64,000 bases of DNA from contig NZ_BCWE01000007.1 in NCBI RefSeq assembly GCF_001592105.1, positions 62,001 through 126,000 of the forward strand, in the 5' to 3' direction. Every line of letters begins with the position of its first letter. Position 1 is the first letter of the stretch. The notes beneath the pieces were generated by a model. It was not told the origin of the DNA. It saw only the letters and a list, made by a program, of their open reading frames with translations, and searched no databases. A program made the position numbers and the translations under genes. Origin of the DNA: Desulfolucanica intricata (GTDB lineage: Bacteria; Bacillota; Desulfotomaculia; Desulfotomaculales; Desulfofarciminaceae). This document shows, piece by piece, positions 53,913 through 63,247 of the stretch.

Positions 53913-55568
53913 TTATTCGATAACAATCATCTCACCTTTAACATAGGGGGTTTCCTGCTGCTCACGGGCCGGCCTTCTGTCTATCATAGCCACTGTGGTC
54001 AGTTTCTCACAGTTTTCCACCTCCAGCCCGGCTATGCGGGTTGTCATGTACTGCAGCAATGTGGTGCCCCCGGCAAGGTTTATGTATATCCTATGCAGCG
54101 GCAGCATTTTCAGGTAAGCTGTAACTTTCTCTATCACGCCGGGTAATTCACTGTACCCGGCAAAGGGATCGCTTATCTCTACTACCTCTATTTTTCCTCT
54201 ATAACCTGCCCGGGCTGTTATTTCTTCCAGGTGTGCCTTTCCTTCTCTGGACGTGAGTACCACAGTTAGGTCCGGCTTAATATGACTCAGGGCAGTATAC
54301 AGCAGGCCGGGAGACATTCCTAAGGGTGTTATAAGAACCTTTATAGTTGACACCATCTCCACAGGATCAGCTGCCTCGGGGCAGTCAGTCAGCCTTCTAC
54401 TAAACATTTCCTCTATTAATGTTAAGCAATCCCGGGTTTCCTGAATTACCTTATGGGACGACCTGGTACTGTTCTCGCGCCACTCGGCATGAATTACGTC
54501 ATTACGTAAATCAACCAGCTTAGTCCAAATCTTTCCTGCAGGACTATTTTTCAGAGTCCTGTACAGCTGTGCTGCTGTCAGTTCCCTCGCACCACGGTCA
54601 TAAACCTTCTCGTACTGCCCCTTTTGGCACATGGTAATGGATATTACCAATTCTCTCATTATCGATAGGGCCTGGGGGGTATAATTATGCTCGACATACC
54701 AGCGGGCGGCTGCCAAGTGCTTTTCCAAATTAAAAGGATTAAAGCGATCTTTCTCTCCTGCAAAGGCTGAGTATTCCGCTATGATTGTGTCCATTAAAAC
54801 CCCAAAAGGTGCAGCCCACTCCCGAACATCACGCTTCAGCATGTTTCTTTGTTCAGTTTCTTCTTTATAATATTTTAATTTGCGGGCCGTGTCCATCAGC
54901 TCAAAAGGCCTGGTAGTAAACAGTGCCCGAGAAATACCCTCAATTATTTTACCAAAATTATTCAGCTCACGCCGCTCCGGACCTTGCTCTTCTTTGGCTC
55001 TTTTTTGAGCCATTGTTAGAAGGTTGCCAAATTCCCGGGCACTGCCGTGCCGCACAAAAGAGTTCACACCAATAATCCAGTCAAGCAGTGAGCAGAAATC
55101 AGTGAGATTAAAAGCAGGGGTGATATTGTTTTCCTCATCCCTGGCATCATACGCACCATAGTAAAGGGCATCTATATTTACGTTTTTAACAAATTTCAAA
55201 TAAGCAATACTGAGAAAAGAGATCAAAGGCAGTGACCTGAAGCTGTGGGTAATATCAAAAACCAGGTTGTCCTGTTCATCTACCTTTTCTACCAGGAGGC
55301 TGAATATTTCCCACAGCTCCCCGGTGCTTTTTCCGTCCGGTATGTCTACCGGCACAGGTTCCGGAAAACCATATTGTAAAAGCTCCTGGCGTAAAGAGTC
55401 CCAGTGTCTACTGGTAGCTGCCTTTGTTTTTATCACAAGTACCTGATCAGGTTTTTTCACTACAGCCGCCGCCACAGGGAAAAAACGGGTTAGAATCTTT
55501 TCACCGTTAATATTATAATAGGTTTCCTTATAGTCACCTGTTCCTATAAAGGTTACCAGCTTAGACAT
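53913..55568 (-). CDS. CARF-HEPN-CARF ancillary effector (Csx2/Csx1-like N-part with extra C-terminal CARF)
   Basis: 551 residues. The N-terminal CARF domain (1-165) has FIGTGDYKETYYNI and the TIGR02221/Csx2 hallmark FDITHSFRSLPLISFLS at 104-120. A helical HEPN region (about 180-395) has the RNase motif RNDVIH at 355-360 (Rx4H). A second CARF-like unit (408-530) has VLITPLGMSPGLLYTAL and YINLAGGTTLLQYMTT. The family binds cyclic oligoadenylate made by Cas10 and then cuts RNA. The extra C-terminal CARF could bind a second ligand or act as a ring nuclease that switches the signal off; this is inference. It overlaps the cas6 stop by 16 nt, with AGGGAGGG upstream, so it is translationally coupled. 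Confidence 0.85.
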   Translation of the reverse strand: MSKLVTFIGTGDYKETYYNINGEKILTRFFPVAAAVVKKPDQVLVIKTKAATSRHWDSLRQELLQYGFPEPVPVDIPDGKSTGELWEIFSLLVEKVDEQDNLVFDITHSFRSLPLISFLSIAYLKFVKNVNIDALYYGAYDARDEENNITPAFNLTDFCSLLDWIIGVNSFVRHGSAREFGNLLTMAQKRAKEEQGPERRELNNFGKIIEGISRALFTTRPFELMDTARKLKYYKEETEQRNMLKRDVREWAAPFGVLMDTIIAEYSAFAGEKDRFNPFNLEKHLAAARWYVEHNYTPQALSIMRELVISITMCQKGQYEKVYDRGARELTAAQLYRTLKNSPAGKIWTKLVDLRNDVIHAEWRENSTRSSHKVIQETRDCLTLIEEMFSRRLTDCPEAADPVEMVSTIKVLITPLGMSPGLLYTALSHIKPDLTVVLTSREGKAHLEEITARAGYRGKIEVVEISDPFAGYSELPGVIEKVTAYLKMLPLHRIYINLAGGTTLLQYMTTRIAGLEVENCEKLTTVAMIDRRPAREQQETPYVKGEMIVIE

Positions 55569-56392
55569 AGCACAGCCCTCCCTTGGCCCATGCCCATTGT
55601 AGTCTTGTACCCCACTCCGGCATAAAATGAGTATTCTGCCAGCATATGCATTACCCTGGTCATAATGTCTTCACTCTGCCGGCGGATACTGAAACTGCAG
55701 GTGCCGGTAAAGCCTACCTGCTTATAGTTATTAAAGTGCATGATCCGAGTCTGTATTTTATAAGAACTTGGAAAGACATTCTCTTCAATAAATTCGATAA
55801 AGTTATCTCCGAGGTTTACCGGAGAGTAATAATTCCACTTCTGCAGCAGATTTAAGAATACCTTTTGTGGGTCTGGAAGCGGATAATTGCTTCCCCGACT
55901 TCTAAAGGTTGTGGGAGAATAAAACTCGATAGACACTCTGCCGGGTACTCTAGGACGTGATACAACGGAGCTGTAAATTTCCTCATAGCTTGTGCTTCCC
56001 GCCCAGGGATGCTTTGATGACTCCAGTGTATACCCGATCACCTTAAACCCCGCGCCGGCTAAATTAATTTCATTAGGAAGCGACCGGGCCCAGCTGTCCA
56101 GCAGCCAGTGGGAAAGCTGTGGATCTATGGAAGTTATCCGAAAGTTGTAATCTTCCCCGGGAAACAGCCTCCACCGGTTATCTTCAAAGGTAACCCTTCC
56201 CCACAGCGGTGAAACAGTAAAAGGTTTTATAGGGACAGACCCGTGCAGCTCCTCTGCCAGGCCCGGGTTTAATGTCCTGACTCCGTCAAGGAAAAAAGCA
56301 TGGAGTACCTGTCCCATTGAGGGAGGCACCAGCACTTCGTCATTAACTTTAAGAAATATTACACAGCTAGCCAGCAAAATAATTTCCCCCAT
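55553..56392 (-). CDS. cas6: Cas6 pre-crRNA processing endoribonuclease
   Basis: About 279 residues of the RAMP fold. The C-terminal glycine-rich loop is VGYKTTMGMGQGRAVL, the best single mark of Cas6. The N-terminal half contains SPLWGRVTF and the RNA-binding second ferredoxin-like domain starts near FTGTCSFSIRRQ. It should cut the repeat at the base of the AATTCCC/GGGAATT stem to leave ATTGAAAC tags. The ATG at 56392 follows the csm5 stop by 7 nt without its own SD, suggesting coupling. Confidence 0.85.
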   Translation of the reverse strand: MGEIILLASCVIFLKVNDEVLVPPSMGQVLHAFFLDGVRTLNPGLAEELHGSVPIKPFTVSPLWGRVTFEDNRWRLFPGEDYNFRITSIDPQLSHWLLDSWARSLPNEINLAGAGFKVIGYTLESSKHPWAGSTSYEEIYSSVVSRPRVPGRVSIEFYSPTTFRSRGSNYPLPDPQKVFLNLLQKWNYYSPVNLGDNFIEFIEENVFPSSYKIQTRIMHFNNYKQVGFTGTCSFSIRRQSEDIMTRVMHMLAEYSFYAGVGYKTTMGMGQGRAVLCLSW

Positions 56393-56399
56393 TAGCAAT

Positions 56400-57587
56400 T
56401 CAAACTTTAGATATAGATACCCACCCCAGGGGTAACTGCGGCCTGTCTCCCTCCATTACAGCGCGGCGGGATTTGGGAAAATCAAACTGTTCCCGGGGCT
56501 CAAAAAGGGCATCCCGCAGTTCATGACGCAGGTCTTCAGGCAATAACATCAGCAGGCTGGCACCACTAAGCCCTGAGCCCCAGCCCAGCCTCATCCCTGC
56601 CGGCTCATGCCGGTAAAAGTCTCTCATTTCCAGCGTGCCCGGCCCGGAAACACCATTCCAGTAGTGACTTTCAAACTCCCATAAATCTGCTGTAAAGTCT
56701 TTTAAAAGTAATAGTACATCATCTAAAGTCTTAAACGGCAATTCCCCGGCTTTTTTTGCAAAGTCCCCCAGGATATTTTCATCCAACACAATGCTGAAAT
56801 GAAGCTCTGTCTCTGGTGGGATAACTTCTACAAATACAGGTGTTTTTAAATAAACTTCATTCTCCCGGGTAAGGCTTAATACCTGTACTTCTACCAGAGA
56901 AAGGGTATCTTTGTCCAATGGTTGTGTATCAGAAACCTTTACTGCCCGCATAATATCCCTCTGCTGCCCGGTGGGCCCGCGCCTGTTATACCCTCCGGGT
57001 ACAGGTAGGTCAAAGTTTTGCATCAATTGTCTTTCGACCTGCTCAGCCATACTGCTCTTAGTTTTATCTTTAAACCAGGGTTTAGACTTCTTCCATTCAT
57101 CAGCCCTGTAAAAATCCTGCAGCTTACCCTTTAGCACATTTATAAGGCAGTGGTTAAAATTTTCGGGACTTTCTTCTCTCATTTTCTTTAAACTGCCATA
57201 AAGCACTGCTGTCCTTATAACACCCTTGATAGATGACCCGGGTACAAAGGGACAGCTAAAGGCATCTCTGATAAAGGGTCTTATCCGCCGGGGTGATGAA
57301 TTAATGCCTGTCGAACTAAAATAGGCAGTACAATTTTTCAGAAAGCCTTCATTTAAAAGCCTTAAATGCTGCAAAAATTCCTTTAAACTGAAGCGAGAGC
57401 CCTGCCTGCTTATTTCCACCGAAAGGCTGTCCAGCCGGTTTTGGCTGATTAGCCCGCGTCCAAGCCGGGACTCATCCACCACATAACAGCGGCCGCCGAA
57501 AATTATAAATTCCAGAGGGCCCAGCTCCTGGATCCTTCCACCTATATGTATTGGGCTTTTAGTTTTCAGCACAATATCTTGCCGCAT
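56400..57587 (-). CDS. csm5: Type III-A Csm5 (Cas7-like RAMP)
   Basis: 395 residues. KTKSPIHIGGRIQELGPLEF at the N-terminus and FVPGSSIKGVIRTAVLYG match the RAMP head of Csm5, and GWGSGLSGASLLMLL is the late glycine loop. It caps the Csm complex at the crRNA 3' end. The start codon overlaps the csm4 stop (TAATG). Confidence 0.9.
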   Translation of the reverse strand: MRQDIVLKTKSPIHIGGRIQELGPLEFIIFGGRCYVVDESRLGRGLISQNRLDSLSVEISRQGSRFSLKEFLQHLRLLNEGFLKNCTAYFSSTGINSSPRRIRPFIRDAFSCPFVPGSSIKGVIRTAVLYGSLKKMREESPENFNHCLINVLKGKLQDFYRADEWKKSKPWFKDKTKSSMAEQVERQLMQNFDLPVPGGYNRRGPTGQQRDIMRAVKVSDTQPLDKDTLSLVEVQVLSLTRENEVYLKTPVFVEVIPPETELHFSIVLDENILGDFAKKAGELPFKTLDDVLLLLKDFTADLWEFESHYWNGVSGPGTLEMRDFYRHEPAGMRLGWGSGLSGASLLMLLPEDLRHELRDALFEPREQFDFPKSRRAVMEGDRPQLPLGWVSISKV

Positions 57588-58570
57588 TAGTTATTCACCT
57601 CCACCGGCACAGCCAGGGCGCAGCCGTACCTGTACAGCGCGTGCAGGTCATTTTCCCAGCCTGAAGGAGTTACATCAGCCATTGACCCGGTAGGAAGATA
57701 AGGCAGCACCGAGCCCTCAGCAAACATCTTACATGATTTTCTCCTTACCTGCTTAATAGTAAAAGGTGAAGCGGCCCAGCCATCTCTGGTGACGATTTCG
57801 AAAAATGCACTGTCCAGTGAGTTTTTCCGTTCTTGCACGGTGGGGTGCACCAGGGAAAGCAAACACCAGGCTCCTTTGCTGTGCTTGGAGTTCCAAAGTT
57901 CGGTCCACTCATTTCCGGGCCGTACCCATTCCGGCTCAAACCTGCCGTAGCCAAGACTGCGCATGCCGCCCAGCCCGCTCTCACCAAGCCAGTTAAAAAT
58001 ACCTTCGAGTTTTTTCCGAATTTCATTTTTTTCTATTGCTATCAGACAATACAGACCGGCATCTTCATTAAACACAGTCAACCCGGCATGAAACAGCCCG
58101 GATGCACAGGTTACCCTATCCAGCTGTACCCGCGGTACCCTCTGGTAAAGTGCTGCCGCTGTCAATTTTTCTTTCATTTCCGGAATTAATTTTATATCGA
58201 TGGCTTCACCGTGCACCCACTGCTTGAAAACTTCCAGCGACACAAGGGGTAGTCGGTTAAACTCTTTGGTGAAGCTATAGCCCGATTTTTCATCGCCCGG
58301 TAAATTTGCCGGAGATAATGGCCGGGGCAAGAAATATGTTTTATCTTTAAAAGGAAAAGCTGATGATATTCTGAAAGGAGGTTTCCCGGCAGTAAAGCTT
58401 TCAAGCAATTCTGTGGCGGCATCTTTACCATAAACATTCGCCCAGGCATAGCAGAGCCCGCTAAAAAGGGTATCTGAGCGAGCAAAACTCTCCACCGCCT
58501 CCATTCCAATTCCGGACTTACCCAGGTGCAGGGGGGACTTAAATTTTAATTTAACCAGCCAGAGGCTCAT
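57587..58570 (-). CDS. csm4: Type III-A Csm4 (Cas5-like RAMP)
   Basis: 327 residues. LKFKSPLHLGKSGIGMEAVE at the N-terminus, ARSDTLFSGLCYAW, and a glycine loop LGESGLGGMRSLGYGRFE. It binds the crRNA 5' tag and Cas10. Located between csm3 and csm5. Confidence 0.9.
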   Translation of the reverse strand: MSLWLVKLKFKSPLHLGKSGIGMEAVESFARSDTLFSGLCYAWANVYGKDAATELLESFTAGKPPFRISSAFPFKDKTYFLPRPLSPANLPGDEKSGYSFTKEFNRLPLVSLEVFKQWVHGEAIDIKLIPEMKEKLTAAALYQRVPRVQLDRVTCASGLFHAGLTVFNEDAGLYCLIAIEKNEIRKKLEGIFNWLGESGLGGMRSLGYGRFEPEWVRPGNEWTELWNSKHSKGAWCLLSLVHPTVQERKNSLDSAFFEIVTRDGWAASPFTIKQVRRKSCKMFAEGSVLPYLPTGSMADVTPSGWENDLHALYRYGCALAVPVEVNN

Positions 58571-58581
58571 ACGCGCCCCTC

Positions 58582-59364
58582 CTAACCAAAAAATTCAGCC
58601 ATTTCATCTACCACACCTGTACAGTCTTCAGGTGTTTTTACTTCGAGGCTTTTCGATGCACCTGTGTCCCCGGAATAAAAGCCTATCAAACGTCCTTCAA
58701 ATATATTTAAATTAAACCGGACTTTACCGTAGCCACGGGAACCGTGCCCGCCAAGAGTATCATCTTCTACCATTCTTAAAAGCTGAACAATATTATAGAG
58801 GTCTTTCTTTATCTCCTCTTCATCTTCGGACTCAACGGTATATATTATTTCAAAGTCAAATTCTGTACCCCGCGGTACCCGCTCCAACTGGCGGGGATTA
58901 GCTGCCGCCGTTACGCGGTCCAGGGAGTTTTCAAATTTCCACTCGGTATACTGCAGGCCGGTTTCAATTTCAGATAATCGTTCTTTACTTTCTTTTGTCA
59001 TACTCATATCACGAACAATTATCCGGCCCGGGATATTATCACCGTCCCTTCCCCCGGCGGCACCAAACAGCCGGCAGGCCAAACATTTACGGTTAGAACA
59101 CTCGTGCCTGTACACCCCGTTCCCACCATACCTGTTAAAAGGCAGGTTCAGCTGCCTTTCCAATAGGGAGCGCATCTTGCCCTTTAGTGAGCTGCCCGGC
59201 ACATAGGGCTCCCGGGTGAGAGGATCACGTACCACCGGGGAGTCAATACCGCCAATATCCAGGTTGTTGCCGCCGGCTCCAATGTGCATCCCGGTATCGC
59301 AAACCATCAGGCCGCGAAGTATAATTTTACCCCTCAGGGGTCTGCGCCTGTCTTCGTTAGCCAT
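58582..59364 (-). CDS. csm3: Type III-A Csm3 (Cas7 backbone, target-RNA nuclease)
   Basis: 260 residues. GMHIGAGGNN and GGIDSPVVRDPLTREPYVPG contain the catalytic aspartate, about D41. This corresponds to the aspartate known from S. epidermidis Csm3 (IDSPVVRD). SSLKGKMRSLLE and the late GGHGSRGYGKVRFN complete the RAMP signature. A four-cysteine zinc-like site (CSNRKCLACRLFG) is present. Multiple copies form the backbone and cut target RNA at 6-nt steps. The aspartate is intact, so target cleavage is expected. Confidence 0.93.
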   Translation of the reverse strand: MANEDRRRPLRGKIILRGLMVCDTGMHIGAGGNNLDIGGIDSPVVRDPLTREPYVPGSSLKGKMRSLLERQLNLPFNRYGGNGVYRHECSNRKCLACRLFGAAGGRDGDNIPGRIIVRDMSMTKESKERLSEIETGLQYTEWKFENSLDRVTAAANPRQLERVPRGTEFDFEIIYTVESEDEEEIKKDLYNIVQLLRMVEDDTLGGHGSRGYGKVRFNLNIFEGRLIGFYSGDTGASKSLEVKTPEDCTGVVDEMAEFFG

Positions 59365-59381
59365 TTCCCGAACACTCCTTT

Positions 59382-59813
59382 CTAATCTCTACCACCGTAA
59401 AATTTATGGTAAGCAACTATTCCCTCCACCAGGCGGGCAAACTGCTTAAAATCTTCCTTTGTATTGACCCGGTCAATACAGGGATCCAGTACAGACATTA
59501 AGGGCTTAACCTCATTTTGCCTGCCCGCGGCATAAGCCAGCTTGGGCTTCAATAGCTTTACCTCGGTGCGGTTAAACTTACCAGTACCGCCTTCCGATTC
59601 GACTTTTTTGACGGCATCAAGGAATTTTCTGATTTGATTTGTTTTCAGATTAATTTGGGTTAAAAAACGCCCCATATCCTCAGCATGCTTAACTAAATCG
59701 TCAACTGACAGATCAGCCAGCTGATTCAGCTTATTGATGTTTGAAACAATGCTGTCAACAACTCTGTTATCCCGCTGGTTACCGCCACTTCGCGGATTCC
59801 TCATTCCGGCCAT
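59382..59813 (-). CDS. csm2: Type III-A Csm2 (small subunit, Cas11)
   Basis: 143 residues, largely helical, ending GIVAYHKFYGGRD as in Csm2 proteins. The basic N-terminus (MRNPRSGGNQRDNR) is probably disordered. It forms the inner filament of the Csm complex along the target RNA. It overlaps the cas10 3' end by about 35 nt, and GGAGGGGGG lies before its ATG. Confidence 0.88.
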   Translation of the reverse strand: MAGMRNPRSGGNQRDNRVVDSIVSNINKLNQLADLSVDDLVKHAEDMGRFLTQINLKTNQIRKFLDAVKKVESEGGTGKFNRTEVKLLKPKLAYAAGRQNEVKPLMSVLDPCIDRVNTKEDFKQFARLVEGIVAYHKFYGGRD

Positions 59814-62283
59814 CTTCAGCCCCCCTCCTACTTAATAAGTCCATCCAAGTTACTGCTGTTCGCAGGTAAGTAATATTCTTAATATCATAAATTTTTTGTT
59901 TCCATTCCGGCCAGGCACCATTATTCTTTAGTTCTTTGTGTTCACTTTCACGGGCCAGAGTGTAGGCCAGCCTGGGCAGGTACAGCTTACCTTCCCGGCG
60001 CCAAATGTCGGTAACTGCTGCTAACTTGTGCATAAAATTTTTACTAAACAGAAACTCCAATCGATTTTCATCAGCTATTTGCTTTGCCAAACCGCTGACA
60101 GCAGGAGTTAATAACTCTTTTAGCAGGTGATTTGCTTCACTCCACTTAAAGGTTCCGGTGAATATCGGCCTGCCATCCCGGGTAAAGTCGGGTACAGAAG
60201 TATAAAAAAGGGAGATGCTGTCTCTGCCGTTATCCTTAGCCCGTTCTTCAGCTTCCCCGGCCAGATCTGCAAGCTTGTACAGCGGGTATTTGGCATCCTG
60301 CACAACCATGCCGCCGGAAATCGTTACATCCGGGTTTTGGCCCGTATACCTCCTGAAGCAGTCAGCGATATCAAAGGAAAGTTCCGCCACATCATTCCAG
60401 GCCCCTACTAGGAACAGGTCATCTCCTCCGGCATAGACAATGGTAACATTTCTTCTGCCTTTTCCGGAAAGAAGCCGCAGCGGAGAAAAATTCTCACCCA
60501 CACCCTCACAAATTTCATTAATGTAAAACTTAAAAAATTGAGTTAAACTGCGGGATAGTGCAGTCAGGCGAGAAAAGGTTCTGCCGCTCTCCGGCAGGCC
60601 CCGGGTAAATATTGTACCAAGATTATCGACGTCCATGCGCATGATTCCTATCCTGTCAGCTCCCGCGGCCTCTTTAGCCAGTGTGTCGAAGGATTTATAA
60701 CCCCGGTCCTGGCGGGTTGTATAGGCCCCTATAAAAAGTTGAACTGCACCGGGCCGGAGGTAGTCATCACAGGACCAGCTGTTTAAAACATATACAGCCT
60801 GAGCATTTAGCTTATCTAATACTTCTTCATTGGAGCAAACAGTGTAATATGTAGTGCCGATTGTTAAATATGGAATACCCTGCGGCGGCTTAACTAAACT
60901 TCTAGCTATATATTTGGCATTGGGCAGGTCATCACCCAGTTCATAAAGCTGCCTGCATGACTGGCAGACCTCTATAGTCTCTTCACCCTCTTCTGATTTG
61001 CGAAGCGGTATCAGCTTTGCTGAATCAGTATGGCAGAAGTCACAAACTTTATCACCTGGCTCTGCCGGCAGCCAAAAGCTGTCCGGGTCAGCTGCAATTT
61101 GCTCTGAGAACTTTCGGCTTTTTTTCTTTGTCAGGAGACTTCTGAGCTCTCCCCAGAGCCAGGCTAAATCACGGCCCGCACGTTCCCGGGGCATAAATGC
61201 TTCACCCGTAAACTCCACCTTCTCCAGGGCCAAATAGAGCTGCCCGTGATAGGTATAGTATAACAGGCCGTTAATTTCTATATCTATTTGCTTCAGCACT
61301 TCCCTGCAGGAAGAAGTATTGGGGGCCAGCAAGTAGAATCGCCCGCCGCCGGTATAAATAATATTTGCCCTGGGTAAATTCATTCTCTCCAGAATTTCAG
61401 CAACTACATGTTCGGTCAGCAGTTCCAGGAAAAACGAGCGGGCCCGCAGTGTTTTTAGGGCACCCTTGGAGCTAATGGTATATATGAATTTTTGAACCCC
61501 GGAAAAGTCACCGCCCACAAGCATATAGCGCGGGTCCTTCCTGTCCAGGATTTTATCCTTGAGCAAGTTTTCCCGGTAGTCAGGACAAGTTTCCTTTATA
61601 TACCTATACAGGCATGCTGCAATTGCCGCAGTGGTTTTAAGGTGGTCAAACAACGACACATCGGGGAAACTTTCGGGCTTTCCCTCTACTAACCGGGTTT
61701 CCGAAGGGATATATGATGTGTATTTTTCTAAAAGCACCAGCAGTGCATCAATATTTAATTCCGGCAGTAATTTATTAAATTCTTCCTTAAAGGAGGATAA
61801 AAGACTGCTGTAACCGTCCGGGCCACAGCTTGCCTGTGCAGAATCATGCTTTCCGGGAAACCTTAAGGCACCCTCAGAGCTACCTAAATCATGGTAGTGC
61901 CAGCAATTTCTATATGCCGGTTTTCCGGGCTTGTGCTCCAGCGATATTTTGGAGAAAACAGACATTAGCGGTGTATTGGCCTGCCATTTCCCCTCTCCTT
62001 TTTTCTCCGGGCGCTCGCCGGAGGAAAGATTATCTGCTTCGTAGACAATTAATGTTTCATTAGTAGGCAGTGAAAAAACATCAAGCTGATCATGCCTGGC
62101 ATTTTTCCCGGACATATGATGATGACGCAAAGCAAAAACAGATATGGTACCTGCAATACCCTGCTCCTCAAGCCACCCGGCACCTATCTCCTGGTGGGTT
62201 TTGTTATTTTTTTTGTTAGCACGCATTATGAATTTCCCAATGTCATGCAATAGTGCACCCTTGATAATATCCGAAAAATTCAT
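59779..62283 (-). CDS. cas10: Type III-A Cas10/Csm1 (HD and GGDD)
   Basis: 834 residues from MNFSDIIKGALLHDIGKF (AAGGAGGTG 6 nt upstream). The HD nuclease residues H13-D14 are intact, with LRHHHMSG further on. A zinc module CDFCHTD...CQSC is near residues 414-442. The Palm domain has the cyclase motif VYAGGDDLFLVG, with GGDD about residues 619-622, and MDVDNLGTIF before it. Thus both ssDNA cleavage and cyclic-oligoadenylate synthesis should be possible. It is the first gene of the effector operon. Confidence 0.96.
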   Translation of the reverse strand: MNFSDIIKGALLHDIGKFIMRANKKNNKTHQEIGAGWLEEQGIAGTISVFALRHHHMSGKNARHDQLDVFSLPTNETLIVYEADNLSSGERPEKKGEGKWQANTPLMSVFSKISLEHKPGKPAYRNCWHYHDLGSSEGALRFPGKHDSAQASCGPDGYSSLLSSFKEEFNKLLPELNIDALLVLLEKYTSYIPSETRLVEGKPESFPDVSLFDHLKTTAAIAACLYRYIKETCPDYRENLLKDKILDRKDPRYMLVGGDFSGVQKFIYTISSKGALKTLRARSFFLELLTEHVVAEILERMNLPRANIIYTGGGRFYLLAPNTSSCREVLKQIDIEINGLLYYTYHGQLYLALEKVEFTGEAFMPRERAGRDLAWLWGELRSLLTKKKSRKFSEQIAADPDSFWLPAEPGDKVCDFCHTDSAKLIPLRKSEEGEETIEVCQSCRQLYELGDDLPNAKYIARSLVKPPQGIPYLTIGTTYYTVCSNEEVLDKLNAQAVYVLNSWSCDDYLRPGAVQLFIGAYTTRQDRGYKSFDTLAKEAAGADRIGIMRMDVDNLGTIFTRGLPESGRTFSRLTALSRSLTQFFKFYINEICEGVGENFSPLRLLSGKGRRNVTIVYAGGDDLFLVGAWNDVAELSFDIADCFRRYTGQNPDVTISGGMVVQDAKYPLYKLADLAGEAEERAKDNGRDSISLFYTSVPDFTRDGRPIFTGTFKWSEANHLLKELLTPAVSGLAKQIADENRLEFLFSKNFMHKLAAVTDIWRREGKLYLPRLAYTLARESEHKELKNNGAWPEWKQKIYDIKNITYLRTAVTWMDLLSRRGAEDGRNEESAKWR

Positions 62284-62500
62284 GCTTTCACCTCCTTGAA
62301 TTTGTGTTAAAAGTTTAACCATACTCAAAAATTCTACAAATTGGATACATTTACCTCTAAAATAGTCTAAATTTTTTTAATTTATGCAACTTATAGCATA
62401 GCTTCAAATCACCCTTTCATTTTTTTAATATTATAGACCAACAGGTAGGAGAAAAAATTTCCGTTAATTTGCACAAAAAAACAGCCTTATGGCAGAAATA
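62284..62500 (-). promoter_or_regulatory. Upstream region of the cas10 operon
   Basis: About 215 bp of A/T-rich sequence, bounded on the right by the array 3 terminator. A TATAAT reads on the minus strand at 62430-62435, without a good -35. No ORF. This is the likely promoter region of cas10 to the CARF gene. Confidence 0.4.
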
Positions 62501-62535
62501 TAAAAACCGGAAGCATAAAGGACTTCCGGTTAAAC
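62501..62535 (-). terminator. Terminator of CRISPR array 3
   Basis: AACCGGAAG-TCCTTTATG-CTTCCGGTT followed by a T-run on the minus strand, 126 nt beyond the last repeat. Confidence 0.8.
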
Positions 62536-62660
62536 AACTCACTGTATTATTATTCTATGTATTTGAGAATGAAATTTATACCGGTCAAAAAACTATACAG
62601 GTAATTGTTTATTCCAAAGGAGTATTCTTGCAAAATGAAACGTCGAGAAACAAAACTGTT

Positions 62661-63034
62661 TTTTCAATTCCCTACGGGAATTATTTTGTTTTTAGACTTG
62701 CCACTTTCAACTGTTCCAGAATTACTTTCGCTCGGGTATGAATGTTTCAATTCCCTACGGGAATTATTTTGTTTTTAGACTGTTTAGCGAAAAATTGGAA
62801 ACATAGACATTGCTGGAGGTTTCAATTCCCTACGGGAATTATTTTGTTTTTAGACTCCCTGCTACTTTCTTCAAACCTTCCGCTACCGATTTGTTTCAAT
62901 TCCCTACGGGAATTATTTTGTTTTTAGACTTTTAGATTTTGCTCAGATGTATGAGTTTAAAATATCTGATAGTTTCAATTCCCTACGGGAATTATTTTGT
63001 TTTTAGACATACGGGAATTATTTTGTTTTTAGAC
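62661..63034 (-). CRISPR. CRISPR array 3: 5 repeats, 4 spacers, plus a truncated repeat at the leader end
   Basis: Same repeat as arrays 1 and 2, starting (plus coordinates) at 62661, 62744, 62819, 62893 and 62972. Spacers are 46, 38, 37 and 42 nt. At the leader side a 25-nt partial repeat (63010-63034) abuts the first full repeat with only one base between. It lacks the 12 bases that hold half of the palindrome and the ATTGAAAC tag. The leftmost repeat has one substitution at its first base. Confidence 0.95.
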
Positions 63035-63247
63035 GTTTTGTAATTATATTCAGAAATGAAACTAAGGAGCCATTGAAATACCTGGTCTGAAAAGCAGTTT
63101 TTCGAGCATCGCCAAAATTTCGCCTGGTTCTTACTATATTACACCAATTTGCAGCTAATGTAAAGTCCCCAATCCCTTGATTTTACTGGTTTTTTGAAAG
63201 ATCGAGCATCCCCCGGGGTTTCTGCACACCAGCGATGCTCGATCTTT
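63035..63247 (-). promoter_or_regulatory. CRISPR leader 3, with altered array-proximal end
   Basis: The distal part matches leaders 1 and 2. The inverted repeat arms are 63197-63210 and 63234-63247, the outer one touching the cas2 stop. The promoter is TTTACA (63159-63164), 17 nt, TAATAT (63136-63141). The 31 bases at 63035-63065 replace the conserved leader end that in leaders 1 and 2 directly joins the first repeat. Confidence 0.78.

Noticed and set aside
62469-62927. Plus-strand open frames over array 3
   Set aside because: Same repeat translation artefact, antisense to the array transcript.
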